NCBI GenBank assembly: GCA_016648135.1
Contig: JADDOH010005102.1
Coordinates: 32,095-96,094 of the forward strand
Source of the DNA: Agrypnia vestita
Taxonomy: Eukaryota > Arthropoda > Insecta > Trichoptera > Phryganeidae
Reading direction: 5' to 3'
DNA: 64,000 bases
Positions 1-15,100 of the stretch are shown piece after piece. A program made the translations under genes and the position numbers. Under the pieces are notes generated by a model, which was not told the DNA's origin, did no database searches, and saw only the letters and a list, made by a program, of their open reading frames with translations. Every line of letters begins with the position of its first letter. Position 1 is the first letter of the stretch.

Positions 1-3000
1 CAATTCGACCCGAGACAGCGCCGCATTTCCGACAATGCCGATTTAGCAGTATCGCGGATGTAACGAATGCCGGCTGTAACTGGACTCCCGATTCCCGTGT
101 GACATTTATTCCAAACGGTGTTTCCACGCCCCCATTCCGCTCAATTAACGTGTCTATAAGCCAACTCCGGTAATGGGACCGCGGACTAATTATCACGTCC
201 TGCATCATCGCGAAGGTGTCTCTTTTCACAACTCGCGTAGGCGCCGCGACATATCTAGTTCGGGCCGATCGTCTCTGATCGAGATGGAAAACGATATCGA
301 TATCGGATAACGAGCGGTAATTTAGCGAGGCCCCTAAATCTGGAAGGCGGCGACACCTACCGCGACCGGTTCCGCGGCCGGCCACCCCCTTCCTCCACCT
401 GTCGCGACGACGAGATGCATCTCCGAGAATTTCAGATCCCGTATCGCGATACGGCCGTGGTTTTTATTTTCACTAGGCATTTCTCGTTCTCTCGTCCCTT
501 TTTGACAACTCTGTTTTTTTACGCGCGCTGGTGTCTCCTTTCCCCGTTAAATCTCCCAAATTCCGGCGCTCGTATCTCCCGCATACCTGCGCGCCGCGTC
601 ACCGCCGGATTTTTATTTCGTTCCAAAACGTTTAATTAGTAATATTTTATCGCGGCCTCACCGGCGACTTTACGACACCATATTTCATTTCCCTTTAAAT
701 GTCGCACAAAAAATGATCGCGGCGCCTCCGTGTGAATCGAATAACGCGATAATGCGAGCCGGCCGCTCGGAACGGCCGACAGTTAGAGCTTTTAAACAAC
801 TCATTATTAGCATTATTGACCGACAAAACGTAATGTACAATGCACTTTTACGGCGTTTCAGTATTTAAATTGCGTTTCCACAGCTCGGTGGTTTAGATGC
901 GCTCTCGTGATACCGATGCGTCCGCGAATTGTTGAATGCGCGTTCGATTGTAGCGCGGAACTTTTGTGAATCGGTTCACACGGCTCGCGAGCGCCGCCGA
1001 TGATTCCTTTCATTTCGTGCCTTTTTATTAATGAAAATATAGGAAGGTCGCCGAACAATAATATTGTCGATATCCATTGGCATTCGGAAAAATTCCCAGG
1101 CCTCGATAATAAAGAGGCGGCGTCTAATTAGATCGCGGGGAGGCTGATTACGAAAACAAACGTAGGATTTGCAGCAGTGGGTCAACAGGAATGCGGAGTG
1201 CGGCTGGACCCGCAGCCTCCTGGCGGGAGCGGCTCGTGTCGCCCATCGTGGGAAGCTGCCGCGGACGAGACGCGGAATGCGTCCCCCATATTCGATTAAC
1301 GCGTTAATTCCAATTGAAATTTCGTACGGCTAAAATTCGCCGGTGGGAACGTCCGCGAGCATTCCGACCGCGTAGGAGCGCGCCGCTTTGAATACGCTTC
1401 GGCTTTTTAAAGTCCCGACCTCCCGGAGACAGGAGTGACGCGCGACTTCGGCCACTCCGCAAAAATCGTCGAGTCGAGGAACCGCGTCGCCGCCGGAGCC
1501 GCGGTCGCTCGCGACCCTTTCGGCCGGGTGCCGAGAAGCTCGCGTCCGTTTCGGTCTCGGCGCGGACCAGATTTGAGGTAACCCCGTGTCCCGGTGCTCA
1601 TTTTTGCCTACCGAAGGGACTGACGAGCCTTTCCAAGTCTTGTGTGAACGGAAACGAGGCGACGCGCGCATTGTTTAGGCATTATTGTAAAGATCCCCAG
1701 CATTGTGATTTACTTCATTTGAATTCGTCACGATGCGAATCGAGATTTTTACGGTCTCGATTGTTTTCCGTAATGTAAGAGCTACACTTGCAGGAAACTA
1801 GACAAAGCTTAAGTACCCACATCCATTATGTTTGACATGATGTCATTTCTACTAAACAAAGACCCATCTAAGAAAATACTAAATTACAATTTAATCGTTT
1901 TAAACTCTCCGAAATGCTTTAATTTAATTTTGTTTACATTTTTGCTTAAAATAGTTGTCCTATTTCTTTTACAGGACATTCACGCGAATCGAACCTAAAG
2001 CACTTAACTGTCAAGCGATTCGGAGAACTGACGTTTTAAACAAGCCAGAACGGTTGGCTATGCAAAGCACGTCCCGCTTGGGACGTTAAAATGGAAAGCG
2101 ACCCGCGAAACATTCCGATTATTTGCCTTGTTTGACATCCTTGGGTTACTCGCGTTTGTTTTTGGTAAAGCTCAATCGATCACCTCTGTTTGTTTTAAAT
2201 ATCTAAAACGTCTATCTTCCTCACCTCTCCATTTTTCTCCGTCATCTAGATCGCCCGCGCACGTCCATCGTTGTGATTAGTCATTGCGAGATGTGCGTCT
2301 CGTTTTTACCAATAAGTGTTCATGTCCGTTTTGAACCACGTGAGCAAAGAGCGGTCGGCAAACAAATTATTTAAAACAAACCGGAGACCACTCGAGAAAA
2401 CATATTAAAGTCTCGTTCCTCTCGTCCGTCCTATTTATCCATCCACTCCACGAGGTGTGTCAATATTGATGTTGTCTCTCGAGAAGAACTCGAGTTATGT
2501 TTCTTGTTTGCATATACACACATGCACACCAAATGGTCCGACTGGCCGTGTCCGCTGGCCGGCTACATATGTATACTTTGATGAGTGGAGAATGCGGTGT
2601 TGGAACAGATGATAGAGTGCCGATCGCCGAAAATTTTCTCTCTGGACCCGCTGAAGAATGGCATCCAATATGAATGGTGATGTTTGTTTAGCCTGGGCAT
2701 TCATTGCTCGGAACATGGTTGAGTTCCACGAAATTAAGCAAACCTCGTCATACTTCCTATTTAATAATTTTAATTCATGTTTTTAGTCTTTGTATTTTGT
2801 AATTGTTAACATTATAACTATTGGTTATGAAGTAGCGGTGTTGTCCGATTATAACACCGTGGAATGCCATTAACTATGTCCTTTTTGGCTGCATCCTCCC
2901 TGCAGGCAGCGAAGGAATGTCGGGACCAGGTTTGGGCCGACCAGTTTGTACGTCGGTACGTCCACAATCGATCATCATAAGCGATTGCGAGTGCCGAGCC

Positions 3001-3100
3001 AAGCGCTGTACAGACACTTTTTAACCCCACTGACCTACTAGTCCCGCACCGCTCTCTCATCGACAATATCTAATCTGATGTCTCTTTTTCTCTTCCACAG
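1..3100 (+). other. Delta upstream intron (partial)
   Basis: Apparently part of the intron before the MNNL exon. The sequence is moderately GC/CpG-rich with no exon I could match to the missing N-terminus. It holds a CSL-type motif at 1247-1254. Short open frames on both strands here have no recognisable domains. Confidence 0.6.
1247..1254 (+). promoter_or_regulatory. CSL/Su(H)-type site
   Basis: CGTGGGAA core, followed by G where the YGTGRGAAM consensus has A or C. Lies in a Delta intron. Confidence 0.25.
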
Positions 3101-3161
3101 GGCACATTCTCTCTCATCGTCGAAGCCTGGCACGACTCCAATGAGACCTCACGATCCGGTG
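3101..3161 (+). CDS. Dl: Delta exon: end of MNNL domain
   Basis: A 61-nt exon follows a pyrimidine-rich acceptor (TCTTCCACAG) and ends at a GTAAGT donor. It starts at phase 0 with GTFSLIVEAWHD, a signature of the Notch-ligand N-terminal (MNNL/C2-like) domain, and ends one base into a Gly codon that the next exon completes. In fly Delta this block directly follows an FSWP stretch, which must come from the preceding exon; I found no such exon in bases 1-3100. Confidence 0.9.
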
Positions 3162-6100
3162 GTAAGTCCAGAGATATTTTTTTTCTTTTTGAATTTATTT
3201 GAGGTTAAGTATTTATTGGAGAGTTTTTTTTTACTGAGGCGTAACTCTTCGATAAGAAGGGATCATGGATGCATCGACTACTCGCAATTAAAATTCTCGG
3301 CTCGAATTGTCTTATTAGGTTTTTATTAAATTATAAAACACGCTTTTAATTAATGCTGGGTTGATGGATGTTGCACCAATTTACGAATCCTCTCGAAACT
3401 CGGTAATGAAAAGAAAAATAAATAGTTAACGAACTTGGTAGCCATACTTCTTCTTCTTCTTCCTCAGCTTTCATTTCTCTACAGTTGGATATAGGCCTCT
3501 TTCATACCCTTCTATCCTTTCATATTAGCCTTAGCGGGTAGTCATACTGATTTGGTATAATTATTTTTTTTACACGATCTTCTCGAATTAATTTGTTTTA
3601 CTCAACACATTTGCGCACCGAGTTTTCGAGCACTATGCATACTTTCAAATTCCATATAAACCGAAACACCTACCGCATATTACTGGTCTAGAACACACGG
3701 TTACGGTTGCGCAATTATGCATTCTACAAAACATAACAGAAACTCGTATCCCCAAGCAGGCGGTAACTCCGAGCCCCTTGCCTGTATCTCACATGAAGGT
3801 AACCCGCACGCAAATACAGCACAATGCACAGCTGACGGCCAGTACGAGCGCGTGTTGTCGCTGTCGAGTTGGAAAAATCGTACTATGTGGCCGGCGGAGT
3901 TGACGATCGGAAGCGATTCTTGAATGAATCGGTCGCTTCCTTGCCGAATGACGTAGTCTAAAATTTTGCAACAAGACGGGATACCAACCATTTTGATGTA
4001 TTATTCACGTAAAACGCATATTAAAGATCACAATGCAAGAACAATGGAATAGGTAGCGACAAATGGTTAGATGTAGTATTAGCGACAATCCGGGGAAGGG
4101 TGGAAGGAATCAGAATCAAATCATCTACGACGACTATACTGGTACAGTAAAACTAGTCGCGACTGCTCGTCATCATTGATAGTAAAGCGAAGGAGAAGAA
4201 GGATCATGTCTGCTGTGGTGCTGTAAAAATCTGGTGCACAAACGCCGTGTTCTATACTCTTGATATCTACGATATTCAAATGAAAAATCATATACATAAA
4301 TAGAATATAAAACTTTGTCTACGGATGAAGTGAATACTAAATGGGCAGTGTTGACGGATGAGTTTGCTCCAAACGAACCTTTTCTCCACCGCTGGCTGTT
4401 ACGTCACATCCATTCAGCGGAATAACGTTTTGGCATTCGTTTCTCGCCGGCCGTGTCCTTTTAGAGGATGCCGAGCCATGTATTGTGTCGCTGGCGGTTC
4501 ACATTGGTCACACGGTCGCCAGTGTGTCTTGCATTTGGTATTCACCCGCCGTCCGGGTTGAATCCGTTTACTGCACGCTGCTTTCCACGTCAAATGCACA
4601 CTGCTGCATTCGAACTTGTGGTGGTATCCTGGTCGCGCGGGACGGATGACAAACGTCAAAATCAACGCGCTGTTTACATAACGCGCTAAAATTTTTCCTG
4701 CTGGAGATTCTTCAGCGTACCTCTTCTGGTTTGCCGTCCACGATTCACATTTAGGTCACATATCCTGTTTATAGGATATTCACATGTGCCCTTACTCATG
4801 TGTACAGCTGTGCAACCAAATTACTCATTAGCAGGCTAAAAATTCTGAAAATAAGGCGATTCGGACAGCTCTGGCTTCACCAAAATAGATACTTATCCGA
4901 TAATTTTTATGCTGGAGTTTCATCTAAAATACCTAAAATGGTATTCAGCACCGAGTAAGCCACTGCCCCAATTTAATTTAGTTTTAATTAAAATGAACCG
5001 CCTTTTAACCTACACCTGTATGAATGTGTAGGCGGTCTTCTGACCCGGTAGTCTGTGAGCCCCGCCATTCTAGTCGAGTTCTGTTTATATCTTACGAAAC
5101 TTCTGCGTTAATTTCTGCGCCACGGTTTGCGTTGCTCGTTGATCACTGTTGTCGGTACTTGAATGTTGCATGAAGCGTTTACTTTGTTACCAGAGACGAT
5201 TCGTTCGCTAGTCCGGCAAATACCTCAATAAAATCTCCTGCTTACTTTCAAATATGTCAAGCCGGCGCAGCGACGGTCGTACATTGAGCAAAGCAAGAAC
5301 AGCATGTCGCACGCCGCGCTTTGTTTATAGGCCGGGCGCAGGCCGCGACAGGTTGTTGATATTAACTTATTTATGACAAGACACACACTCATGTATGACA
5401 ATCGGACCAAACCCGTTTGGTGTGCGAGAGACGGAACGCGTCGCCGCTCGCCAGGATTCGCTGCTTCTGATTTTCTCGCGAATCGCGTGTTCACCTGATT
5501 TATTGTGGACCCGCTCTTGGTGGATTCATTTCCAACTTGTTCTTCAATAATCACAGCTCTTCCGCAAACACTTGTACAAGGCTTTAATTATTTTTGGTAG
5601 GGAAAATGAGACTAGTAGAAATGCAGAACAAATGCCCCGATCTTAACGGAATCGACCATCGTATTAATTCCACGGCTTAGAATTCTCAGATATTTTTTAT
5701 ACAAGGAAAGCTGGAAGGAATATAATCTCGTGAAGATTGATCACGATGGACCGACCTACATTCGATGCAGTACTCACTTGTGACTAGGATAAAAAATCAA
5801 AAAATATATGTATATAAAAAATATAAAATATTACGGACTAGGATAGGTGAAGAATAAACACATCCACAGCAAGTTGTCGGAGTTCCACGGTCATGGGATG
5901 CTCTCATTGAGAGTAAAACGATCAAAAATTGTTTCTATTTCGCCGAATATTATGATTCTGATGCTAAGCGAGTCGAGTAGCCTAGCATGTGCTCGGGTGT
6001 ATGCGCCTGCCCGTTCAGTCATTACTCCACTTACTGGTGCGTGTCTGCTCCGCATGGTCTCGGGACGTCTCCGTTCACCATTCATTTCGATCTGCGGTTT

Positions 6101-9100
6101 CTTATTATTCGGATTGCTTTTCGACATTTGTCGATTTCGTTTTTTTTCCTTCCTGATTTTTTGGTTTCCCTCACCACCACAGCAGGCCGTGACGGACGCC
6201 TGGGTGTCGATCCCGAGACCTCTAGTCCAAACCGCCGCAATAATCATTACCGACTGACCGAAACGTCCGAACGTATTTTACTTTCAAATTGCTCGGAGTT
6301 TTCCGTTCGTTTTTTGGCACAATTCCGCGATTGACCACGGAGCGAATTATAATAATACTTTATGCTTTGATTAATAAAATTTATCGTATTTTTATCCTAT
6401 TTTTTATGCAAAAAAATTATCGTTTGTTAAAGTATATTTATTTTAATTGATATAATTAATAAAAGTAAATTTAACTTTCATCACTTTTGTCTTTAAAAAT
6501 ATCAATATATTTTAGAGCCCATTTAGGCCCCTTTCGTGGGCTACAATATAATTGTACCTATAATAATTATAGATAATAATTTTACCTTTTAAATTCATTT
6601 TCATATTAAGTAGGTACATTATTATTATTCATTTTCCATATATGTATAATGTGGTTTCCCAAATATTTTAGTTATTTTTTTAAATAAAAGCTTTTTTGCG
6701 TTGCTCTGAAAAGTATTTAATTAACAAAAGAACATAATATTTGACATTAAAATTTAAAAATAATAAAAGTTCACATCATACCTGAAAAGAGAAACAACAT
6801 TTAAAACTGTTATTTTATATTAGAAACTTTATCAATCATTAAATATGTATTATTCACCGGTATATTATAATTTTCTCAATAGGCCGATTGTCAATTGTTT
6901 GTAAAAAAAATTCACACAAATTAAAACGTTCCATTTTAACAATTCAAATTAAATGAAGATCAATAGGTACCTACTGATCTTCAGTTACAAATGTATAATT
7001 TTTTTTTAATATTTTGATTGTTTATACTTCGATTTTTTAATTTAATTTTAATAGTATACAGTTGCATCCTGACGAAGGGGCCATGGGCTCTAAAATATAT
7101 TGATATTTTTTAATACAAAAGTGGTGAAAACTAATTTTATTTTTTATTAATTATATTAATAATGTCAAGACAAAATTATTTAGCTGTTTTGAAGAAGTAT
7201 TTTAATTGAATTTAAAAACACTTGTGCGTCGCTCGCGCGCTTCCTCGACGCCACAGATTAGTGAAAGGGGATGATGATTCGCTTTTTGTTTCACGCGAGA
7301 CATGTGGGTGACATCTGTCGCCACCTCTTCCCGCTGCCACCTTCCGGCATCGTCCTATTTCTCGCCGCGCGGTGTTTATACCGAGATTAGGACGCCGCAT
7401 ATGGTTTACCTCCGATCTCCGCGATCATAAGAAGCTTATCATATTAATTAAACACAGGAAGAGGGTGTTGTAATATCCCGCGCGCGCCCGGCCTCGGATG
7501 TCCCACTAATTTAAACCTGCCGCTTATATTATAAAAATACACTTTAAATAATCCGAGACTCTCCCGTGTGTGTGCCGCATTGTAATTTTGTTCCGCGCTC
7601 TGGCAACGCGTACGAGTTACCGTTGAATCCATACGAGATACAATGATTTATCGCCGAGTCGCGTGGAGCGTTAAGTCTTTTCGAGAAAAGATTTCACGCA
7701 TCTGCTAACAGACTGGCTAAACAACGCGTAACCTGGACAAATATTCCATTTTAAGAAGAGCCGCGTGCCTCGCCCCTCTTCTCTGTCCGAGAGGCGTCTC
7801 CCGCGCGAGCGAAAATGACCCTAAACTCCCCTGTGCGTAGCCGCCTTTTGGCCTTAGCGCTCGGCCAGGTGCCGGTCTCATCTTTGCGCAAGATGTTCGT
7901 GCAACAAAAGAATTCCAGCAAAGAACTTCCACCATTGTGACAATCATTGTAGTTTTCTATTAGGATAGCGATAACATTTTCTTTAGCGATTGTTTGCGCG
8001 CGCGCTATTTCTTTCTTGTACGCGAGACGATGAATGCGCGTACCTAAAATATTGCGGGATGCGTCCCGGGTCCACCCCCCCCCCCCCCGCCGCACCAGTC
8101 GGTCGGGGGTGAAGCCCGAGGGAGGCCGACAACTGTCCGAGAACAGCTGTCGACTTCTTAAGAAAACGTGTCTCCGTTATCTGCGGTAAAACCTTTTTAA
8201 AAATATTTCAACCATTAAAAAAAATGCTTGGTGCTCTCCGCTACTTTTTATAAGAATACCATATTGTAAAATTAAATTGGTTACGCCACTAATTGTACAT
8301 TCGTCATTTAATTTATATTTGTGAAGTGCAAAAATTTTATTATAAAAACTTTTAAATGATTAGATGGAATGCAATGTCTAAGTGACATCATATATTATCC
8401 CACACAACATTATGTGTGGAACTAAATTATCAAGATAAATAGATAAATATATAAATAAATAATATATGGTATGTACACCTATGCGCATATCTCTGATATT
8501 TTTAATTACAGTTTAGCACAATATAAAGATTCGCTAATAAAAGCTCTACACCCTGAATTCATTATGCATTTTTTTCTTTTTTATTTTATTATTTTAACTA
8601 TTTATTTAAGGTTGTATACATTTCACATCTCCTTTTTCTAAATTATGTTTTATCTTATATACTTCACACCTCCATTTTTCTAAATTACTGTTATAACTTT
8701 AAACAACTGTCTATATTATTCAATTCAATTTATTTATTTTTAATATAACATTTACATTACAAACATATGTTTAATTCGTAAATATTATTAACGAGTGAGA
8801 AAATATACAACAATAAAATATCAAACGTATATAGGTAAATTAATTTATATCAAAGGTGTAAGAGAATCCTGCTTACGTCAATTCTGTAATTTTTTGCTCT
8901 TCCTTTCTTTGGATTTTTTTTGTATATACGTTAGAATTATATGTATTAATTTATTTACTGTACAATTTTGTGAAATCTTAATTAAAAATGTTTCTGGCTT
9001 TTTTGTTTTCCAGCATAAAACTGTTACATTTGGTTTTATTATTCCCGTACAGTCGTAATTCTCACCACAAATTCTCGTTCGATAATGATCAGCCAAAAGA

Positions 9101-12100
9101 TTGTGGTCAGCTCGGATGTTCTCATTATACCCCCGCTCTGTGAGGAGCAATAATTCACGCGGCGGCTCGGTTCTTCCCCGGGAGCCCGGCTCTCCCGGCT
9201 CCGCCTCGTGGACTCCCAAACGCCCACATTTCGGGCTCCAGACCCCTTCCTCGGCCTCCCTGGTATTCTTAATTATTCTTGCCCCGACGCGTTGCCTATC
9301 TCGGAGAAGATGAGCGCCCACCAAACTGATTTTGTTATAATTGGTTTTAGAAGTAATGAATTATCGTGCGCATCACGCAAACGCAACCCATAATCATTTA
9401 AACATATATCACTCGGCCGTTGTTCTCTAATGCATTTCATTTAAACCTCTGACGTATCTAATGGGCTTCAGAAGTTTGGCTGCTTCTTGAGTTATCGAAT
9501 GCGTCGAATGATATTTTTGATGCTAACCGCGCTGCGTTGCGTTAGTATTACGCAACATGGCGTAGTTTACTCTTAGAGTAGAGGAAAGACTGCCAATCTG
9601 GAAAGGACTAATACGAGAGTTTTCGCTCATTGACCGAAGAGTCGCCAGTCGCCGCGTTGAGGTCTTTAGTTTTCTTGTTTTTGAGCGGGCTACTTGTTGC
9701 GGTGGTAATCGAGCGACTTGCTTCTCTCAGACGTCTAGCCACCTCTATTAAAGCGTCCGTTTAGTACGCGTCCGATCGCATGACGCCGGGTAGCAGCGTG
9801 GCTGATTTCCTCAGGGCGCCTTCTGCCCCTTTCGATTTCTTTCCGATAACGCACAGCCCATGAATGGAAGCGAGATCGTCTATAAAAAGTCGGAACTGGC
9901 CCCGGGCCAGGACTGGTAATGGGTTCCATCACGATGGAAGTTTCGGGCAGCGGCAGCACAAACAATACCGTTGCGTGAGGCCGGCTCGGGCCCGGCGTGC
10001 GGAGCTAGCCCCGAGGCCCCTCGAACCGAATTATTATAGAATTAAAGGCACACACGAAGCCAGTAGCCGATGGAGATCTCGCCCGCGGCCATCGGATCAT
10101 TTTCAAACAATAAAACTTCTGGTACATTTAAAACGCTCTTATTGAGCGAGATTTAAATGAGAGGTTCTTTCGGTACGCGGGCTCGGTAATGATATTCAAA
10201 CACGATGTTGCGCCGTTTTGCTTTAACCATTGATCGCCTCTTCTCCGGGTTGAGGAAAACCACGTCACGGGGCCTCAATCACGCCATTGCGAGAGATACT
10301 CTCACACAGATTAAACTAGTTTCGTTTTGGCCAGCGATATTATATAAAAATATTTAATGCCTTTTTTTCTGCGCACTCGGCAAACATTAATTTTTATTCG
10401 GTGATTTATAACAGAGATCACGGCGCGGTCAGTGAGTCTACATTTCTTTAACATTTTGGTAAGCAATTTCTATATAAAGTTTATTCTTATTTGTAAATCG
10501 AGTGCAACTTTGTTTACAAAAATATAAAGATACGGCCCCATAAGTCACCCGTATCCGAAAGCTCCGGCCTTGTGGCTCCCATGCTTCGGCTGGACCACGC
10601 CCTCCCAACTCCCGATAGCCGCTCCAGTCTCCTGTTATTTATTTTCATCTTATTTTTACCTTGCTCCGTCCGCCGATCTCGTCTCCACTCATAATTACAT
10701 ATTATCCCACAGTCTACAGCTCCCCACGCGCGTGTAGTGGTAGCCCTCACTACTTCAGACCGCGGAATTGGTTCTACCGTTTTCCTTTATGGATATTCCG
10801 TGCTTTTGTAAATCTCGACTACATACGAGACTCGACGTATTTTCTGAAAACAAATTGGTTAATATTTGATTACTGTGTAATAACACAATCCTTACTTCGC
10901 CAGAGAAGATATTTTGAGCTCATACATCACGAATATATTTATTCACCGTCATTATCGTGCGGAACGCCTGAAATGCGAAATTCTGCAAATTAATATTTTA
11001 TTTTACGATATCTCGGATTCGAATTTTTTTCGAGGATAGGTTTCGATCTCGATAATAATTCTACGTTCGCATCAGCCGAGTCTCTTGTACCTTGAATAAA
11101 TGATCACTGCAGGCCGTTTGTATCTCAATCAGAATCGGATACGCACTTCCTTCGCATGCTGAGCGGCAATATTTTTGATTTGATTAGTTAACCAGTAGTA
11201 ACCAGTTGTGTATAAAAAAAACTATTTCCCATGATAACATCCTCCTGCCTGCATCCACTTGCAGAGTATGCACCGCGTGATTAATTTTGTATATTTATCA
11301 CACGCTATCCATATTTTCCATTTGCCGCTCGAGATGATGTTTCACACACACCGCCTGCTAGTGTGTTAACGACGTTATGGCTTCGCCGTATTACTTAATG
11401 GAAGTAATCCTTGAGATATTGCTGAAACAGTGTCGCCAGGTTAGCGATTTTCCTTATGACCGGAAGGTAAGCGGCGTGGGAACGGAACCCGCCGAGAGAG
11501 CGCCCCAGGCGAGGTTCGCGTAACCCGCGCGTCCGCTCTGGCTGGCGCGGTTCGGGAGGTTGCATGTATGGATTTTTATCTCCTTCGTGCACTTTCAGTT
11601 TAGCCCGTCCGACTAATTATGTATTCTGATAAGTCAAATTATTTAAATTGAACCATTATGTAACAACTTCTTTACTTGCAGGCGGTTCCAGCGGCACTCT
11701 GATATCCCGAATGAGCAAGCAGTCCATCTTGGGAGTGTCCGACCAGTGGCAAGCCGGGGAGCACCGCTCCGCGGACTCCCTCAGGATACTCCGCTACGAG
11801 TACAGAGTGACGTGCGACGCCCACTACTACGGCCAAGGATGCGCCAGCCTCTGCAGGCCCAGAGACGACAGCTTCGGACACTACACGTGCTCTCAGAACG
11901 GAGAGCGGATCTGTCTGTCCGGGTGGCAGGGAGACTACTGCTCCAAACGTAAGTTATCTCATTTGCTCTTGCAAATTCTCTTTTTTATGTTTACATTTAA
12001 TGACAATGGTTTGTTTTCTGTTCTGAGCTAAAGAACAGCGGATATCTGGCAATCGCGACGCCTTTATCTCCCCTTTTGTTATTTTGGACCGCTAAAGACC

Positions 12101-15100
12101 ACAATTTGGCCGACCACCGGTTTCAAAATGTTCTTGTCCGTAGTAACATTATCTCGAGATCTTTCCTCCGTTCTGATTGTTCCATGAGAAAAAGTCCGTG
12201 CATTTAAAATTTCACGCGATCAATCAGCGAGTGCAATTAGATGGTTCGCCGATTAGGCGTACTGAACAACATGCAATACCCATTTGAAAAGGCACTTTTT
12301 CGTTCTCGCCACATCTCCATATCGAGCGCGAATCGTGGACCGAATCGAGTCGGTACCCAAAAGTCGTGAGCAGCGCCGACGAATTGGAGCATCGAGTGTT
12401 TGCGCTCTATTCATCTGCGCTAATGAATTCCGCCCGCAAATTGACGCTATCGTGTGAACATTTTTATTTTCTCTTCCTCATTACCGTCTCCTGGGTGCCT
12501 CTCCCATTGCCCGCTTGATTAATGTAACCTCTTTGACATTTTTTCGCGCTTATTCTCTCTCGCTCGCTGGCGCGGTTCTGAATAGAGTTCACACGAGCGG
12601 AGATTTAGCGAACGCGCAAACACCCGATCCATTCTCTCATCAAAAGCGAGAGAAATTCTTCAATTACCAATCGTCTTGTAATATTTTAATATCTAACCAC
12701 TAGCTCTCGATCGAGTAACCGAGTAAGCATTACTTACTACACCGGCAGAGTCTGTAGCTAAAAAGATAAATTTTTCAAGCACAGCCACAACCCGCCCGTT
12801 CTTAATAGGTTCGTATTTCTCACCTGCAACACTTTCCCGACCTGCCAGCCCTCGCTGTCTGGTGTCCGATTGGCTCGCCGCTGGTGTCCGGTGGTGGTTT
12901 GCTCGGTTCCCACACGGTTGGCCGCCATTAAGCGCTGCCATTACAGATGCGCGATGGAGCGCTCCTACCGCTCCTGTTATTAAAAGCCATTTTTTGAAAA
13001 CGTTTTACTACCGAAACGCGATGTTTTTATTTTCGGTTTCAAAATGGACGCAGACGTTTGGCGTGATCAGATCGCATTAAACCCTTTCATCCGCCCTCTG
13101 TATCTGTTTGTTTTCTGTTCGTGCGAAAGGTTTTTCCGTTTTGCATGTAATCACCACTGTGCACGTTACAAATGATTCTTCTGTATTGAATTATCTGCAG
13201 ATTTGTCGATAATCTAGAATCCCGAATGCGTTTATTTCCTGTTTGAGTATTCAATGTAGAATCCGCTACCAAACTAACTAACTAACTAACCATCACGCCG
13301 TTTTCCCCGCACGGGTAGGCAGAGAGGATTGAACGCCACACTCTTCTATCCTGGCACACCGCTTTTGCTTCGGCCACTTTCATACATCTTCTCATACAAG
13401 TTCTACGGTTGTTGCGGCTTTTAACGAGGCCATCCTCAAACACTTGTTGTATCTGGTGATGCCAGGTCTTTCGCGGACGCCCTCTATTCTTGTTGCCTTC
13501 AACACTCGCCTCAAATATTTTCTTAACCATCCTTTCCTCGTTCATACGTTCCACATGACCAAACCATCTCAGCACTCCTTTCTTTATTCTATCTACCACA
13601 CTACAGCCAGCATTGCATTCACGTCTAATTTGTTCATTCCTTACTCTATCGACCAAAGATTTTCCATACAAGCGTCTTAGTGACCGCATTTCCACCGCAT
13701 TCAGTCTACTTTCATTCCTCTTTTGCCAATTCCATTTTCAAAATTTCCACCTATATATATTTTTCCAATTGTTAATTATGTTTATTAATTGACTCAAAAC
13801 GCCGATCGCAAATTTGCCAAGAAAGTACGAGTAGTGTAAGTAAGTAAATGATGAAAAGAGATTTCTCGAGCGTAAACAAAAACGAACACAAAAAATGCTA
13901 CAAACAAAGATCGGTAGTATCAGGATCGCATATGCACCGGCCGGGTGTTTTCCCAACAAAAGATCCGGTGTTAGCAAGTCTGAGATGCTCGCAGCGGCAG
14001 CGTGGGAAGGTTATACCATCCTCTACCTGCTGTGCTCCGGATCAGAGCAAAAAACTCTCCTTAGCAATCTTAATGGGATGTTGCTTTATTTCCCTGTTTT
14101 TTGGGATGTTAAACGCCCGAAAGATATTTAATATTCCACAGTTTAACCCTTCTATTACTTTAGGTCCTTTTCTATTTAAACTATGTATTATTTTTTATGA
14201 AATGTTATACTCGAGCGCAGTCAATGATTGCGTGATAAATACCATACCGCACTTAGCGGTACCGAGAATGCTTTCTTCCAACCGCAAACGGTTCAAAAAA
14301 CGCATTAAATGGAAACATCCAAACCTCCATCCGGTGGTTAACTCAGTACCTGTTACCTCCCCGCTCCGTCACTCCACTCCGGCATTCTTAATTGCTTGTT
14401 TTGGTTTTTGTCTTAAAACATGCAGTTAAATTTAGACTGCTCCTCGACATAACCGCTCGCCGCTCGCCCGACATCGCCGACAAGACACGGAGAGATGATT
14501 TTACAGGCCACACTCAGTACCGCATCGGCGACAAATTATCAGCTTCCAGATTACCGTCAGATCTTCAGATAGCATTTTAAATTTTACGATTTTCTTCCTT
14601 CTTGTTCGAATCAGACTTGACGCGGCGGAATTACTTCACGGTGGTACATTGCTCGAACACTTGCCATCGATTTCGCAATATCTGATCATGTCTTTGTCCG
14701 CAGACTCTTCATTTACCTGTCTCATTGGTTCTTTCGTTTGTTCGGGATGGCGATAAAATCATCTGTGCTTTCGTTTATTTAAATATTTCCTTCGAATACT
14801 TTCGTGTAGCTTGTAAAAGATTCGTCTCACAATTATTTATATTCGGCATCCACCTGTGGTCCGGATGGTTAAATCGTCCGTTGTTTAATTTACAGCTCGT
14901 GTTGCGCTGACAATATTGCCGCATTTTGCCATCACTGCTCCCCATGGGCTTAGGATCTTGCTCCCGTGACGTCACTACTTCACGTGGCCCGCATAGTTCG
15001 ACTTTTTTATGCGACAAAGGTTATCAGGCCATAATTTCATAGCGTGGTACTATCGTCGTCTCGTTTTAACTCGCTTAAATCCTAACCTGCAGGTACCTAC

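Larger units (their letters stand above)
3162..11681 (+). other. Delta intron between MNNL and DSL exons (8.5 kb)
   Basis: GT...AG intron of 8520 nt. It contains a short stretch with a LINE-tail look (about 3458-3530, CTTC repeats then ACAGTTGGATATAGGCCTC), a foldback element at 6451-7197, an AT-rich block around 8.4-9.05 kb starting with a TTTATTTATTTTT tract (LINE 3'-tail-like), a C14 run at 8075-8088 and a consensus CSL site at 11475-11483. The rest shows no features I can name, apart from CpG-rich unique-looking DNA at 7.2-8.1 and 9.1-10.2 kb. Confidence 0.6.

Noticed and set aside
5847..6334. Overlapping open frames on both strands
   Set aside because: Three frames open at once over a stretch of mixed repeats; hydrophobic runs are explained by T-rich DNA.
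8878..9324. 148-codon - strand open frame
   Set aside because: Lys/Thr-rich with a GC-rich half and an AT-rich half, no recognisable family; likely chance.
13848..14429. 193-codon open frame in a Delta intron
   Set aside because: No domain, no splice logic, composition like the surrounding intron.
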